Assembly (NCBI RefSeq): GCF_001188955.3
Contig: NZ_JPRF03000035.1
Location: 1-64,000, forward strand
DNA from: Kitasatospora aureofaciens
Lineage (GTDB): Bacteria > Actinomycetota > Actinomycetes > Streptomycetales > Streptomycetaceae
Reading direction: 5' to 3'
DNA length: 64,000 nt
Position 1 is the stretch's first letter; every line of letters begins with the position of its first letter. A model generated the notes under the pieces. The model was given only the letters and a program-made list of their open reading frames with translations. It made no database searches and was not told the DNA's origin. Positions 41,534 through 49,359 of the stretch are shown here, one piece after another. A program made the translations under genes and the position numbers.

Positions 41534-42361
41534 TTGGAGCTCTTGGAAATTGACTCGACATCATCTCCGGCCGTTCGCTTCGGCGAGGAACTTCGCAGGT
41601 TGCGGCGTTCCAGGCGCTGGTCGCAGTCGGAACTCGGTCGGCGCATGGGCTACAGCCATGGCCTGGTCTCGTACGTCGAGCGGGCTAAGAAGCCCGTCAC
41701 CCTTAAATTCGCGGTGGCGGCAGACCGGGTGTTCGACACGGGTGGCGTCTTCAAGGAGCTCTGGCGCCGGATCTCGAACGCCAGTCTGCTGGAGGGATTT
41801 GCCGAGTTCGTGGACGCGGAGGCGCGCTGCCGGAAGCTGCGAACCTTTGAATTGGGAGTGATGCCAGGTCTGTTGCAGACCCTGGACTATGCCGCTGCCC
41901 TGGAGGTGGGGAGTGTCCGCCGTGGGAGCATCACTCAGGCCCAAGCCGCTGGGCGAGTTGACTTCCTGGCCGGTCGGCAGAGGCTGCTGGAGAAGGACCG
42001 GCCGCCAATCATTCATGCTGTGCTCGACGAGAGTTGCCTGCTGCGCACTGTGGGTGGTGCGGAGGTCATGCGTGCGCAGTTGGATCATCTTCTGGCGTTG
42101 GCCGAGAGGCCGAACATCACCATCCAGGTGGCCCCGTTCCGGCTGGGTGAGCAACGGCCGTTTCTCCTGCCGGTGGTGCTGTTGACGCTTCCCGACAGGT
42201 CGGTGGTGGGCTACGCGGAATCCCATTCGCGTGGCCATCTGGAACGGGGGAGGGAAAGCGTTGCGGGCTGGGAGGAGGACTACGATCACCTGAAGGTGGA
42301 GTCGTTGGACACGACGGCTTCGCTCGCCATGATCCGCGCTGTTCGGAAGGAAGTTCAATGA
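41534..42361 (+). CDS. XRE-family regulator with DUF5753 (Scr1-type)
   Basis: 275-aa regulator. The helix-turn-helix (about 16-75) contains FGEELRRLRRSRRWSQSELGRRMGYSHGLVSYVERAKKPV. The DUF5753 domain follows, with FELGVMPGLLQTLDYA and the conserved AERPNITIQVAPF region. TTG 41534 is supported by AGGGAGA upstream and family length; an in-frame GTG at 41468 is the alternative. The stop overlaps the DUF397 start (ATGA). Scr1-DUF397 pairs are numerous in Streptomyces and behave like regulator/partner, toxin-antitoxin-like modules. Confidence 0.87.
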   Translation: MELLEIDSTSSPAVRFGEELRRLRRSRRWSQSELGRRMGYSHGLVSYVERAKKPVTLKFAVAADRVFDTGGVFKELWRRISNASLLEGFAEFVDAEARCRKLRTFELGVMPGLLQTLDYAAALEVGSVRRGSITQAQAAGRVDFLAGRQRLLEKDRPPIIHAVLDESCLLRTVGGAEVMRAQLDHLLALAERPNITIQVAPFRLGEQRPFLLPVVLLTLPDRSVVGYAESHSRGHLERGRESVAGWEEDYDHLKVESLDTTASLAMIRAVRKEVQ

Positions 42362-42567
42362 CGGCCCATAGCCTGGCAGGCGCACGGTGGGTGAAGAGTC
42401 GCCACAGTGGCAACGGTGGCAACTGCGTCGAGGTGGCCCCGGACTTCCCCGGCGTGATGCCCGTACGTGATTCCAAGGATCCCGAGGGGCCGGTGCTCCT
42501 CTTCCCGGCCGAGGCGTGGAAGTCCTTCGTCGCTGCGGCTGCCTCGGGCGAGTTCGGCGACATCTAG
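42358..42567 (+). CDS. DUF397 protein
   Basis: 69-aa partner of Scr1-type regulators. The sequence shows the family signature: WVKSRHSGNGGNCVEVAPDF, then VRDSKDPEGPVLLFPAEAWKSFV. The start overlaps the regulator stop, so it is translationally coupled. A terminator follows at 42586. The DUF397 protein is thought to interact with its cognate regulator. Confidence 0.92.
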   Translation: MTAHSLAGARWVKSRHSGNGGNCVEVAPDFPGVMPVRDSKDPEGPVLLFPAEAWKSFVAAAASGEFGDI

Positions 42568-42585
42568 TCCCATCCGTCTTCCCTG

Positions 42586-42617
42586 CGAGCCTCCGGACTG
42601 ACCAGTCCGGGGGCTCG
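42586..42617 (+). terminator. terminator after DUF397 gene
   Basis: CGAGCCTCCGGACT (42586-42599), loop GACC, AGTCCGGGGGCTCG (42604-42617): a 14-bp stem including one G-T pair. It insulates the promoter at 42623. Confidence 0.75.
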
Positions 42618-42622
42618 TGGCA

Positions 42623-42665
42623 TTGACAGGAGGGTCCTTGCGCTGAATGCTAAGCAAGCGCTTAG
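42623..42665 (+). promoter_or_regulatory. promoter TTGACA-17-AATGCT with palindromic operator CTAAGCAAGCGCTTAG
   Basis: TTGACA (42623-42628), 17-bp spacer, AATGCT (42646-42651). The 16-bp inverted repeat CTAAGC-AAGC-GCTTAG (42650-42665) overlaps the end of the -10 box and the expected transcription start, ideal for repression. An almost identical site lies at 53989-54004. Confidence 0.75.
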
Positions 42666-42697
42666 TCATCGATCTCGCCACCCTCAGGAGCCGCCCG

Positions 42698-43726
42698 ATG
42701 TCCGAGACCCCCGCCGATCCGCCCGGCCTGGATCTGGGCCGCCTCCGCTCGTACCTGGACCAAAAGCTCCCGGGGATCGTCCAGGGGTCTCTGCGTGCCG
42801 ACCTCATCGAGGGGGGCCGCTCCAACCTCACGTACGTCCTCAGCGACGACGCCTCCCGCTGGGTCCTGCGCCGCCCCCCGCTCGGGCACGTCCTGGCCAC
42901 CGCGCACGACATGGGCCGGGAGTACCGCGTGATGTCCGCCCTCCGTGACACCGGCGTTCCCGTCCCGAACATGCTCCTGATCGACCACGACACCGACGTC
43001 CTCGGCGCTCCCTGGTACCTCATGGAGCACGTCCCGGGCGTCGCGCACCGGTCCCGGACGACCCTGGCCGCCGTCGGCGAACAGCGGGTCGCCGCGCTCG
43101 GCCGCCGCCTGGTCGAGACCCTCGCCGCCCTCCACAGGATCGACCCGTCCACCGTCGGCCTCGCCGACTTCGGCCGGCCCGACGGCTACCTGGAGCGCCA
43201 GCTGAGCCGCTGGTCCAAGCAGCTCGCCGCCTCCCGCAGCCGCGACCTCCCCGACCTCGACCGGCTGCACGCCCTCCTCTCCGACCGCCTCCCGACCTCT
43301 CCGGCCCCCGCCCTGGTCCACGGCGACTACCGCCTCGACAACGTCCTGGTCGACGACTCCGACACGATCACCGCCGTCCTCGACTGGGAGATGTCCACCC
43401 TCGGCGACCCGCTCACCGACATCGGCCTCCTGGTGATGTACACCGAGCTGGCCGGCGTCGGCGGCGGCATCATCCCCTCCGCCATGACCGCCCCCGGCTT
43501 CCCCAAGGCCGACGAAATCGTCTCGTACTACGCCGAGTTGACCGGACGCCAGGCCGCCGACCTCGACTGGTACGTGGCCTTCGCCTCCTTCAAGCTGGCC
43601 GCCGTCGCCGAGGGCATCCACTACCGCTTCCAGCAGGGCCGCACCCTGGGCGCCGGTTTTGAGCGCGCGGGCGAGATGGCCCCGATCCTCGCCCGGCACG
43701 GCCTCGGCACCCTCAAGGAGAACTGA
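42698..43726 (+). CDS. APH-type phosphotransferase family protein (acyl-CoA dehydrogenase-associated)
   Basis: 342-aa member of the aminoglycoside-phosphotransferase superfamily, in the branch encoded beside acyl-CoA dehydrogenases (ACAD10/11-like). The nucleotide loop is EGGRSNLTYVL. The catalytic loop is VHGDYRLDNVLVDD, the metal Asp motif is AVLDWEMSTLGDPLTDIG. CAGGAG lies 7 nt before ATG 42698. Its TGA overlaps the ATG of the dehydrogenase gene (TGATG). In characterised relatives it phosphorylates 4-hydroxyacyl-CoA, and the dehydrogenase then eliminates phosphate; that is the likely joint function here. Confidence 0.88.
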   Translation: MSETPADPPGLDLGRLRSYLDQKLPGIVQGSLRADLIEGGRSNLTYVLSDDASRWVLRRPPLGHVLATAHDMGREYRVMSALRDTGVPVPNMLLIDHDTDVLGAPWYLMEHVPGVAHRSRTTLAAVGEQRVAALGRRLVETLAALHRIDPSTVGLADFGRPDGYLERQLSRWSKQLAASRSRDLPDLDRLHALLSDRLPTSPAPALVHGDYRLDNVLVDDSDTITAVLDWEMSTLGDPLTDIGLLVMYTELAGVGGGIIPSAMTAPGFPKADEIVSYYAELTGRQAADLDWYVAFASFKLAAVAEGIHYRFQQGRTLGAGFERAGEMAPILARHGLGTLKEN

Positions 43727-44937
43727 TGGACTTCGCCTACGACGCCCGCACGAACGAACTCCGTGAGCAGCTGCTCGCGTTCATGGACCAGCACGTCCAC
43801 CCCGCCGAGCCCGTCCTGGCCGCCCAGCTCGCCGACCCCGCCCGTGAGCCCTGGGCCGTCCCGTCCGTCGTCGCCGACCTCCAGGCGGAGGCCCGCAAGC
43901 AGGGCCTGTGGAACCTCTTCATCCCCGGCGAGCACGGCGCCGGACTCACCAACCTCCAGTACGCCCCGCTCGCCGAGATCACCGGCCGCAGTATCCAGTT
44001 GGCCCCGCCCGCCCTCAACTGCGCCGCCCCCGACACCGGCAACATGGAGCTGCTCGCCCAGTTCGGCAGCGCCGAGCAGAAGGAGCGCTGGCTGCGCCCG
44101 CTCCTCGACGCCGAGATCCGCTCCGCGTTCGCGATGACCGAGCCCGAGGTCGCCTCCTCGGACGCCACCAACATCGCCACCCGGATCGAGCGCGACGGCG
44201 ACGAGTACGTCGTCAACGGCCGCAAGTGGTACATCACCGGCGCGATGAACCCGGACTGCAAGCTGTTCATCGTGATGGGCAAGACCGATCCGACCGCCGA
44301 ACCGCACCGCCAGCAGAGCATGGTGATCGTCCCGCGCGACACCCCGGGCGTCACCGTCAAGCGCGGCATGACCGTCTTCGGCTACGACGACGCCGACCAC
44401 GGCGGCCACGCCGAGGTGCTGTTCGACGGCGTCCGCGTCCCGGCCGAGAACCTGATCGGCGAGGAGGGCACCGGCTTCGCCATCGCGCAGGCCCGGCTCG
44501 GCCCGGGCCGGATCCACCACTGCATGCGGGCCATCGGCATCGCCGAACGCGCTCTGGAGCTCATGTGCCGCCGGGCGAGCGAGCGGGTGGCCTTCGGCCG
44601 TCCGCTGGCCGAGCAGGGCGTGGTGCAGGACTGGATCGCCGAATCCCGGGTGCGGATCGAGCAGTTGCGGCTGCTCGTCCTCAAGACCGCCTGGCTGATG
44701 GACACCGTCGGCAACCGCGGCGCCCACACCGAGATCCAGGCCATCAAGATCGCCACCCCGCGCACCGTCGAGTGGATCCTCGACAAGGCCGTCCAGGCCC
44801 ACGGCGCCGCGGGCGTCAGCCAGGACACCCCGCTGGCCCAGCTGTGGGCGGGCAACCGCACCCTGCGGCTCGCCGACGGGCCGGACGAGGTCCACAAGCG
44901 CTCGCTGGCCCGCCGGGAGCTCAAGCGGTACCGCTGA
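43726..44937 (+). CDS. acyl-CoA dehydrogenase family protein
   Basis: 403-aa FAD enzyme. The middle domain has AFAMTEPEVASSDATNIATRI, a typical flavin/substrate element. The C-terminal helical domain contains GRIHHCMRAIGIAERALELMCRRASERVAFGRPLAE and QAHGAAGVSQDTPLAQLWAGNRTLRLADGPDEVHK, both conserved. The start overlaps the phosphotransferase stop. The pair matches ACAD10/11-type systems that degrade 4-hydroxy fatty acids. It is controlled by the palindrome at 42650. Confidence 0.93.
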   Translation: MDFAYDARTNELREQLLAFMDQHVHPAEPVLAAQLADPAREPWAVPSVVADLQAEARKQGLWNLFIPGEHGAGLTNLQYAPLAEITGRSIQLAPPALNCAAPDTGNMELLAQFGSAEQKERWLRPLLDAEIRSAFAMTEPEVASSDATNIATRIERDGDEYVVNGRKWYITGAMNPDCKLFIVMGKTDPTAEPHRQQSMVIVPRDTPGVTVKRGMTVFGYDDADHGGHAEVLFDGVRVPAENLIGEEGTGFAIAQARLGPGRIHHCMRAIGIAERALELMCRRASERVAFGRPLAEQGVVQDWIAESRVRIEQLRLLVLKTAWLMDTVGNRGAHTEIQAIKIATPRTVEWILDKAVQAHGAAGVSQDTPLAQLWAGNRTLRLADGPDEVHKRSLARRELKRYR

Positions 44938-44983
44938 TGCGCGATGAGGCAGCCCTCGCGTTCGGTCCTCGGTGATCCCCTTC

Positions 44984-44989
44984 TACTCT
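44984..44989 (+). promoter_or_regulatory. -10 box TACTCT for leaderless mRNA
   Basis: TACTCT (44984-44989) with a weak TTCGGT -35 (44961-44966, 17-bp spacing). The ATG at 44997 is 7 nt downstream and has no Shine-Dalgarno. Confidence 0.45.
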
Positions 44990-44996
44990 GACGGGC

Positions 44997-45461
44997 ATGA
45001 CTGAGGCTCTGATGAACCGCTACCGACCGGCTGTGCAACCTCTGCTGGAGCCGGGCGAAGACCTGGTGGACGTCGCGAAGGTAATTCCGGCCGCCGGGGC
45101 GGAGGGGGTCGGGGACGGCGCCGGAGCGGCGATCGGCAACGCGCTGGCGCGGATCGGTGCGGTGACGGGGGAGTCGGGCAGCATCGCCCGCAGCTTCCCG
45201 AAGGCGGAGGGCGGGGTGGCGGCCAAGCTGCTGGTGGTGACCGACCGCCGGACCGCCTTCGTCACGGTCGGGCCGGACATCCGCAAGGTCGGCCGACTGC
45301 TGTGGCACGTCCCGCGCAGCGTGGTGGCGCGGGTGGAACGGCGCCCGCGACTCCAGGCCATGGCGAGGTTCCGGCTGTGCTTCGCGGACGGCTCCGCGGT
45401 CTCGATGTACACCATGCGGCGCCGCACCGTGGAGGCCCTGGCCGACCATCTCGGGCGGTAG
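44997..45461 (+). CDS. PH-domain-like small protein (154 aa), unknown
   Basis: Soluble protein with no signal peptide. Residues 75-150 (LLVVTDRRTAFVTVGPDIRKVGRLLWHVPRSVVARVERRP, then RFRLCFADGSAVSMYTMRR) look like a bacterial PH/YokE-type beta-sandwich. The first 70 residues are Gly/Ala-rich with an amphipathic part. The ATG at 44997 coincides with a predicted leaderless start. Function unknown. Confidence 0.65.
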   Translation: MTEALMNRYRPAVQPLLEPGEDLVDVAKVIPAAGAEGVGDGAGAAIGNALARIGAVTGESGSIARSFPKAEGGVAAKLLVVTDRRTAFVTVGPDIRKVGRLLWHVPRSVVARVERRPRLQAMARFRLCFADGSAVSMYTMRRRTVEALADHLGR

Positions 45462-45474
45462 CGCCCGCACGAGG

Positions 45475-45517
45475 GTCATACCCGAGTACCCAGGACGACT
45501 TGGCTCCTCGGTATGAC
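45475..45517. promoter_or_regulatory. long inverted repeat GTCATACCCGAG / CTCGGTATGAC
   Basis: Arms at 45475-45486 and 45507-45517 (11 bp, one unpaired C), with a 20-nt loop. It lies between the PH-like gene and the secreted hydrolase. It could be an operator of the hydrolase gene or a weak terminator of the preceding one. Confidence 0.45.
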
Positions 45518-45581
45518 GGATTCCGACCGCCCCGCCCGTAGCGTTCCCCTCGTCAACGGAACACGACGAGGAGGCAGTGGG

Positions 45582-46862
45582 ATGGGCAGGCGGGGACGGG
45601 CCGTGGCGGCGGTACTGCTGGTGGCGTCGGCGGCGCTCGGGGTGGCGGGTGCGCCCGGGGCGGTGGCGGTGGCGGCGCCGGCGGACGGTGGCGGACGGCA
45701 GGCCGCGGCGTGGCTGCCGCAGCCGACCGGGCCGTACCCGATCGGGACCACCTCGCTGCACCTGACCGACGCCGGGCGGGAGGACCCCTGGCACCCCGGG
45801 CACGAGCGCGAGCTGATGATCAGCTTCTGGTACCCGACCGCCCGCCCGGCCGCCGGGCAGGAGCGGGCCCGCTACATGGCGCCCTCCGCCGGGGAGCACT
45901 TCGGCAGCGACACCGGCGCGGGAAAGCTCAACTACGGTCTGCAGCCCGGCAGTACGGACTGGTCCGGCATCCTCACCCACGCCCGGCAGGACGCGCCGGC
46001 CCGCCCCGGCGGATCGCGCCCGGTGGTGCTGTACTCGCCCGGGCTCGGCGACCCGCGCAGCTGGGGCACGGCCCTGGTCGAGGACCTCGCCTCGCGCGGC
46101 TACGTCGTCGTCACCATCGACCACACCTACGACGCCTCCGAAGTCGCCTTCCCCGGCGGGGACCTGGCCACCTCGGTGTTCCCCGCCATGATGGGGCAGC
46201 CCGGCCTGGACATCGGCGCCGTGCTGCGCAAGTCCATGGCCACCCGGGTCGACGACACCCGCTTCGTGCTGGACGAACTCGCCGGGCTGCGCCGCTTCTC
46301 CGGCCTGCCGACCGGCCTCGCCGCCTCGCTGGACCTCCACCGGATCGGCATGGTCGGCCACTCGGCGGGCGGTTTCACCGCCCTGCAGACCATGCACGAC
46401 GACCCGCGGATCGCGGCCGGGATCAACATGGACGGTCAGATGCACTTCCCCGGCCCGGACGGGCAGACCGGCGTCTTCCTGCCGAGCGTCACCCAGGACG
46501 GCCTGGACCGCCCGTTCCTGCTGATGGGCACCAGGAGCAACGACTCCGGCAGCTACCACGGACAGCCCGGCTGGGACGCGCTGTGGCAGAACAGCACCGG
46601 CTGGCACGCCGACCTCACCCTGGAGGGCTCCCGGCACGGCTCCTACACCGATGCGGAGTCCCTGCTGCCCCAACTCGCCCGCCAGGGCGCGATCAGCCCC
46701 GAAGGGCTGGCCTCGGAGGTCGGGACCATCCGCCCCGACCGCGCCGAACTCGCCACCCGCTCCTACGTGGCGTCCTTCTTCGACCGCTGGCTGCGCGGCC
46801 ACGACGACCACCTGCTGGACGGCCCCTCGGCACGCTTCCCGGAGATGACGTACGAGCGGTAG
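45582..46862 (+). CDS. secreted lipase/PAF-acetylhydrolase-like alpha/beta hydrolase
   Basis: 426-aa exported esterase. The signal peptide is about 1-36. GSRPVVLYSPGLGDPRSWG forms the oxyanion region. The nucleophile is in IGMVGHSAGGFTA. The acidic residue follows in NMDGQM. The histidine is in EGSRHGSYTD, the pattern of platelet-activating-factor acetylhydrolase and related lipases. GAGGAGG lies 7 nt before ATG 45582. A strong bidirectional terminator follows. Confidence 0.87.
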   Translation: MGRRGRAVAAVLLVASAALGVAGAPGAVAVAAPADGGGRQAAAWLPQPTGPYPIGTTSLHLTDAGREDPWHPGHERELMISFWYPTARPAAGQERARYMAPSAGEHFGSDTGAGKLNYGLQPGSTDWSGILTHARQDAPARPGGSRPVVLYSPGLGDPRSWGTALVEDLASRGYVVVTIDHTYDASEVAFPGGDLATSVFPAMMGQPGLDIGAVLRKSMATRVDDTRFVLDELAGLRRFSGLPTGLAASLDLHRIGMVGHSAGGFTALQTMHDDPRIAAGINMDGQMHFPGPDGQTGVFLPSVTQDGLDRPFLLMGTRSNDSGSYHGQPGWDALWQNSTGWHADLTLEGSRHGSYTDAESLLPQLARQGAISPEGLASEVGTIRPDRAELATRSYVASFFDRWLRGHDDHLLDGPSARFPEMTYER

Positions 46863-46880
46863 TCCCTTGCGCAGGACAGG

Positions 46881-46919
46881 GCCGTGCCCGGGGCCGACTG
46901 GAGTGGCCCCGGGCACGGC
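46881..46919. terminator. bidirectional terminator, 15-bp perfect stem
   Basis: GCCGTGCCCGGGGCC (46881-46895), 9-nt loop, GGCCCCGGGCACGGC (46905-46919). It separates the convergent lipase and lectin-like genes. Confidence 0.8.
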
Positions 46920-46930
46920 GGCGGGGTTCG

Positions 46931-47410
46931 TCAGGCGAGCGCCAGGCTGATCTGGTCGTCGAAGACCACCCAGTGCTGTCCGGGGTCGGCGGCGTTGCAC
47001 GGCCTGGTGCCGACGCTCGGGCTCTGCCAGACGTTGGCGAGGCAGTGGGCCGGGGCGAAGGTGAGGGTGATCTGCTGGCCCGAGACGGTCCAGTACTGCC
47101 CCTGGTCATTGGGGTCGCACGGCTTCACCGAGACGGTCTGGGTACCCCAGGTGTTGGCGAGGCAGTAGCCCCGGGCGTTGCTGAGGGAGATCTGCTCGCC
47201 CGAGAGGGTCCAGTGCTGGCCGAGGTCGCTGGGGTAGCACGGCTTGGTGCCGATGTTCGGGGTGTTCCAGGTGTTGGCGAGGCAGTAGAGGCCGGGGGTG
47301 CGCGGGCTCGCCTGCGCGGTGTCGGCGGCGCCCGCCCCGACGGCCGGCAGGAAGGAGGCCGTCAGCGCCAGGGCCGCGACGGCGAGGGTCTTGCGGAGAG
47401 CAAACACCAT
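46931..47410 (-). CDS. secreted beta-trefoil (ricin B-like) protein of three repeats
   Basis: 159-aa exported protein. The signal peptide is about 1-29 (ending AGAAD). Three 39-40-residue repeats follow (41-80, 81-120, 121-159), each with CLANTW or CLANVW, a second Cys 15 residues later, QHW or QYW, and a QIxL strand. This makes exactly one beta-trefoil with one disulfide per lobe. There is no catalytic domain, so it is a stand-alone sugar-binding or protease-inhibitor-like module. ATG 47410 begins the basic signal region; the ribosome site is weak. Confidence 0.78.
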   Translation of the reverse strand: MVFALRKTLAVAALALTASFLPAVGAGAADTAQASPRTPGLYCLANTWNTPNIGTKPCYPSDLGQHWTLSGEQISLSNARGYCLANTWGTQTVSVKPCDPNDQGQYWTVSGQQITLTFAPAHCLANVWQSPSVGTRPCNAADPGQHWVVFDDQISLALA

Positions 47411-47494
47411 GACGAGTCGGTTCCGTTCTCGCTGAAGGTCGTGCGGATCGCACACGACCGTGGTGGGCTTCAGCAGCTCGGGCTCGAGTGCGTG

Positions 47495-47517
47495 CCAATT
47501 TGAGCATCGCTCGTTGG
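47495..47517. repeat. imperfect inverted repeat in lectin/ATP-grasp promoter gap
   Basis: CCAA-TTT-GAGC-ATC-GCTC-G-TTGG (47495-47517). It lies about 85 bp upstream of the lectin-like gene in an AT-richer stretch. It may be an operator. Confidence 0.35.
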
Positions 47518-47608
47518 CGAACTAGTAGAGTCGGCTTACGTATTCATGCGAACGGCTCATCATGGGTGGTCTGGTGTTCGAGGGTTGAATTTCGGTCGAA
47601 ACCTTGCT

Positions 47609-48541
47609 TCAGGAGTGCAGGTGTGCTGCGACGTACGGGGCGGCGATCTGGTCCACGCCTAGGGTGCGGCCGAAGGCCGGGTGGACGTTGACCTCGAAGA
47701 CCACGCCGCCGCTCTCGGCGGCGAGGTCGACGCCGGCCAGCGGGAGGCCCAGGGACTTGGTCGCGAGGATCGCCAACTCCGCTATACCAGGCGGTAGTTC
47801 GTCGATCTCCAGGGTGGTCGAGGAGGCGCCCTGGCACTCGTTGCAGGGGGCGTCCGGATCCGGCTGGACGTGCTCCACCGCGCGGACGGCCCGGCCGTCG
47901 AGGACGACCACCCGGTACTGGTGGCGCCGCCCGTCGGCGGTGAAGTTCCGGGCGTCCCGGGCGATCAGCCAGTCCTGCCCGAGGTCAGCGTAGTGCCGTG
48001 CTGCGGCAGCGAGTTGGGCGTGGTCGGTGACGTGGAAGACGTCGTTCCCGCCCATGCCGACGCACGGCCGGGCCCAGACGTCGCCGCCGAGTCGTGCGAA
48101 GGCCTCGGCGGCGGCCTCCGGCGTCGGCCGGGAGAGCGTGATCGTCGGCATGTGCGGTACGCCGTCGCGGGTGAAACGCTCGACCGTGCGGTCCTTCTCG
48201 GTCGCCGTGCGCCAGGCCTCGACGTCGGTGCCCAGCGAGCGGACGCCGGAGGCGCGCAGCAGCCGCTGGCAGTGGGCGAAGGCGGGGCGCCAGTGCGGCG
48301 GGATCTCGTAGACGACCACCGCGTCCGTCGTCACGACGCGCCCCTCGGCCTCCAGTCGGACGGTCCCGTCGCCCACCGCCTCGATCCGGCCGGTGCAGGC
48401 GGCGCTGCCCGTCATGAAGTGCCGGGCGTCCAGCTGGACTGGCTCGCGGCCGGTCAGCCGCCGGGCGGCGACGGCCATCGCCTCCCGGGTGCCTTCGGTC
48501 GAGCTGTGGTCGGTCAGAAGAACGAGATCCCGTCGGCTCAT
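47609..48541 (-). CDS. ATP-grasp family protein (RimK/glutathione-synthetase-like)
   Basis: 310-aa ligase-fold enzyme that would join a carboxylate and an amine with ATP. The N-terminal substrate domain is followed by ATP-grasp elements: DVWARPCVGMGGNDVF (flexible glycine loop), QDWLIARDARNF, YRVVVLDGRAVRAVEH, then GVDLAAESGGVVFEVNVHPAF, with the metal-binding Glu/Asn pair. Start ATG 48541 is chosen by family length; an in-frame ATG at 48595 is possible and neither has a strong Shine-Dalgarno. No peptide-precursor gene is visible, so the substrate is unknown. Confidence 0.78.
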   Translation of the reverse strand: MSRRDLVLLTDHSSTEGTREAMAVAARRLTGREPVQLDARHFMTGSAACTGRIEAVGDGTVRLEAEGRVVTTDAVVVYEIPPHWRPAFAHCQRLLRASGVRSLGTDVEAWRTATEKDRTVERFTRDGVPHMPTITLSRPTPEAAAEAFARLGGDVWARPCVGMGGNDVFHVTDHAQLAAAARHYADLGQDWLIARDARNFTADGRRHQYRVVVLDGRAVRAVEHVQPDPDAPCNECQGASSTTLEIDELPPGIAELAILATKSLGLPLAGVDLAAESGGVVFEVNVHPAFGRTLGVDQIAAPYVAAHLHS

Positions 48542-48714
48542 GGAGCCATGGAAACGGCGCGCACCCGGACGCGGCAAGGAGGCCTGGTGAGCCATCCGGG
48601 TGCGGCCGTGGCCTGAACCGGCCCGGCCCGGCCCGGCGTCGGTGGGCGGTGCGCACCGGCTTGCCGACGGTGCGTCCGACCCCGCCGAGCCGGGGCGGCC
48701 CCAGCTCAGGGTGT

Positions 48715-49359
48715 TCAGCCCACGCCGACCACGTTGGTCTGGGAGAGCGGGAAGCAGCTGGGAGTCTCCTTGGTCAGCGAGATGTCCAGGCTTCCGACCG
48801 TGGCCGGGTGGAGCGATCCCTCGGGGACGGTGTTGAGCAGAAGCAGGCTCTCACCGGGCGGGATGGCGGCCGGATGAAGGACGGCGATGCGGCCGTTGGC
48901 GGGGTCCAGCGACATCACCTCCTCCAGTCCGTTGCTATTGGTGGCCACCGAGGTGCGGCAGGACGCCGAGGGCTTCATGACCAGGGCCGGCACTCCCACG
49001 GAGCGCAGCGCCTCCTGGAGCCCGGACCATTCGGCGCCCATCAGCTGGAAGGAGACGGTGCCGTCCTTGTTGGGGGTCACCGTGTAGGAGGCGGTGCTGA
49101 GCCGCACAGCGGTGGCCGACGGTACGGGAGCCGACGGGCCCGAGGGAGCCGCAGGAGCCGCGGGGGTCGCGGGGGTGGCGCCGGTGTGCGGTACCAGGAC
49201 GACCGCAGTGACGGCCGCGGCCAGCCCGAAGCCGGTCACCACCACCCTGCGGGTGTGGCGCGGCCGGACCCGGACCGGGGCGGCCGCGGCGGGCAGGTCG
49301 GCGGCACGGGCGGTGAGTTCGTCGGCGAGCTGCTGCCGGAAGTGGGCGGGCGTGGTCAC
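48715..49359 (-). CDS. single-TM anti-sigma-like membrane protein
   Basis: 214-aa protein. A short helical cytoplasmic domain (1-35) precedes a transmembrane helix (about 40-58) and an outward Ala/Pro-rich linker with a soluble domain containing two Cys. No ZAS zinc motif (HxxxCxxC) is visible. The GTG start overlaps the stop of the ECF sigma gene, so the two are coupled, and it probably sequesters that sigma factor. The anti-sigma role is inferred from position and layout only. Confidence 0.68.
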   Translation of the reverse strand: MTTPAHFRQQLADELTARAADLPAAAAPVRVRPRHTRRVVVTGFGLAAAVTAVVLVPHTGATPATPAAPAAPSGPSAPVPSATAVRLSTASYTVTPNKDGTVSFQLMGAEWSGLQEALRSVGVPALVMKPSASCRTSVATNSNGLEEVMSLDPANGRIAVLHPAAIPPGESLLLLNTVPEGSLHPATVGSLDISLTKETPSCFPLSQTNVVGVG

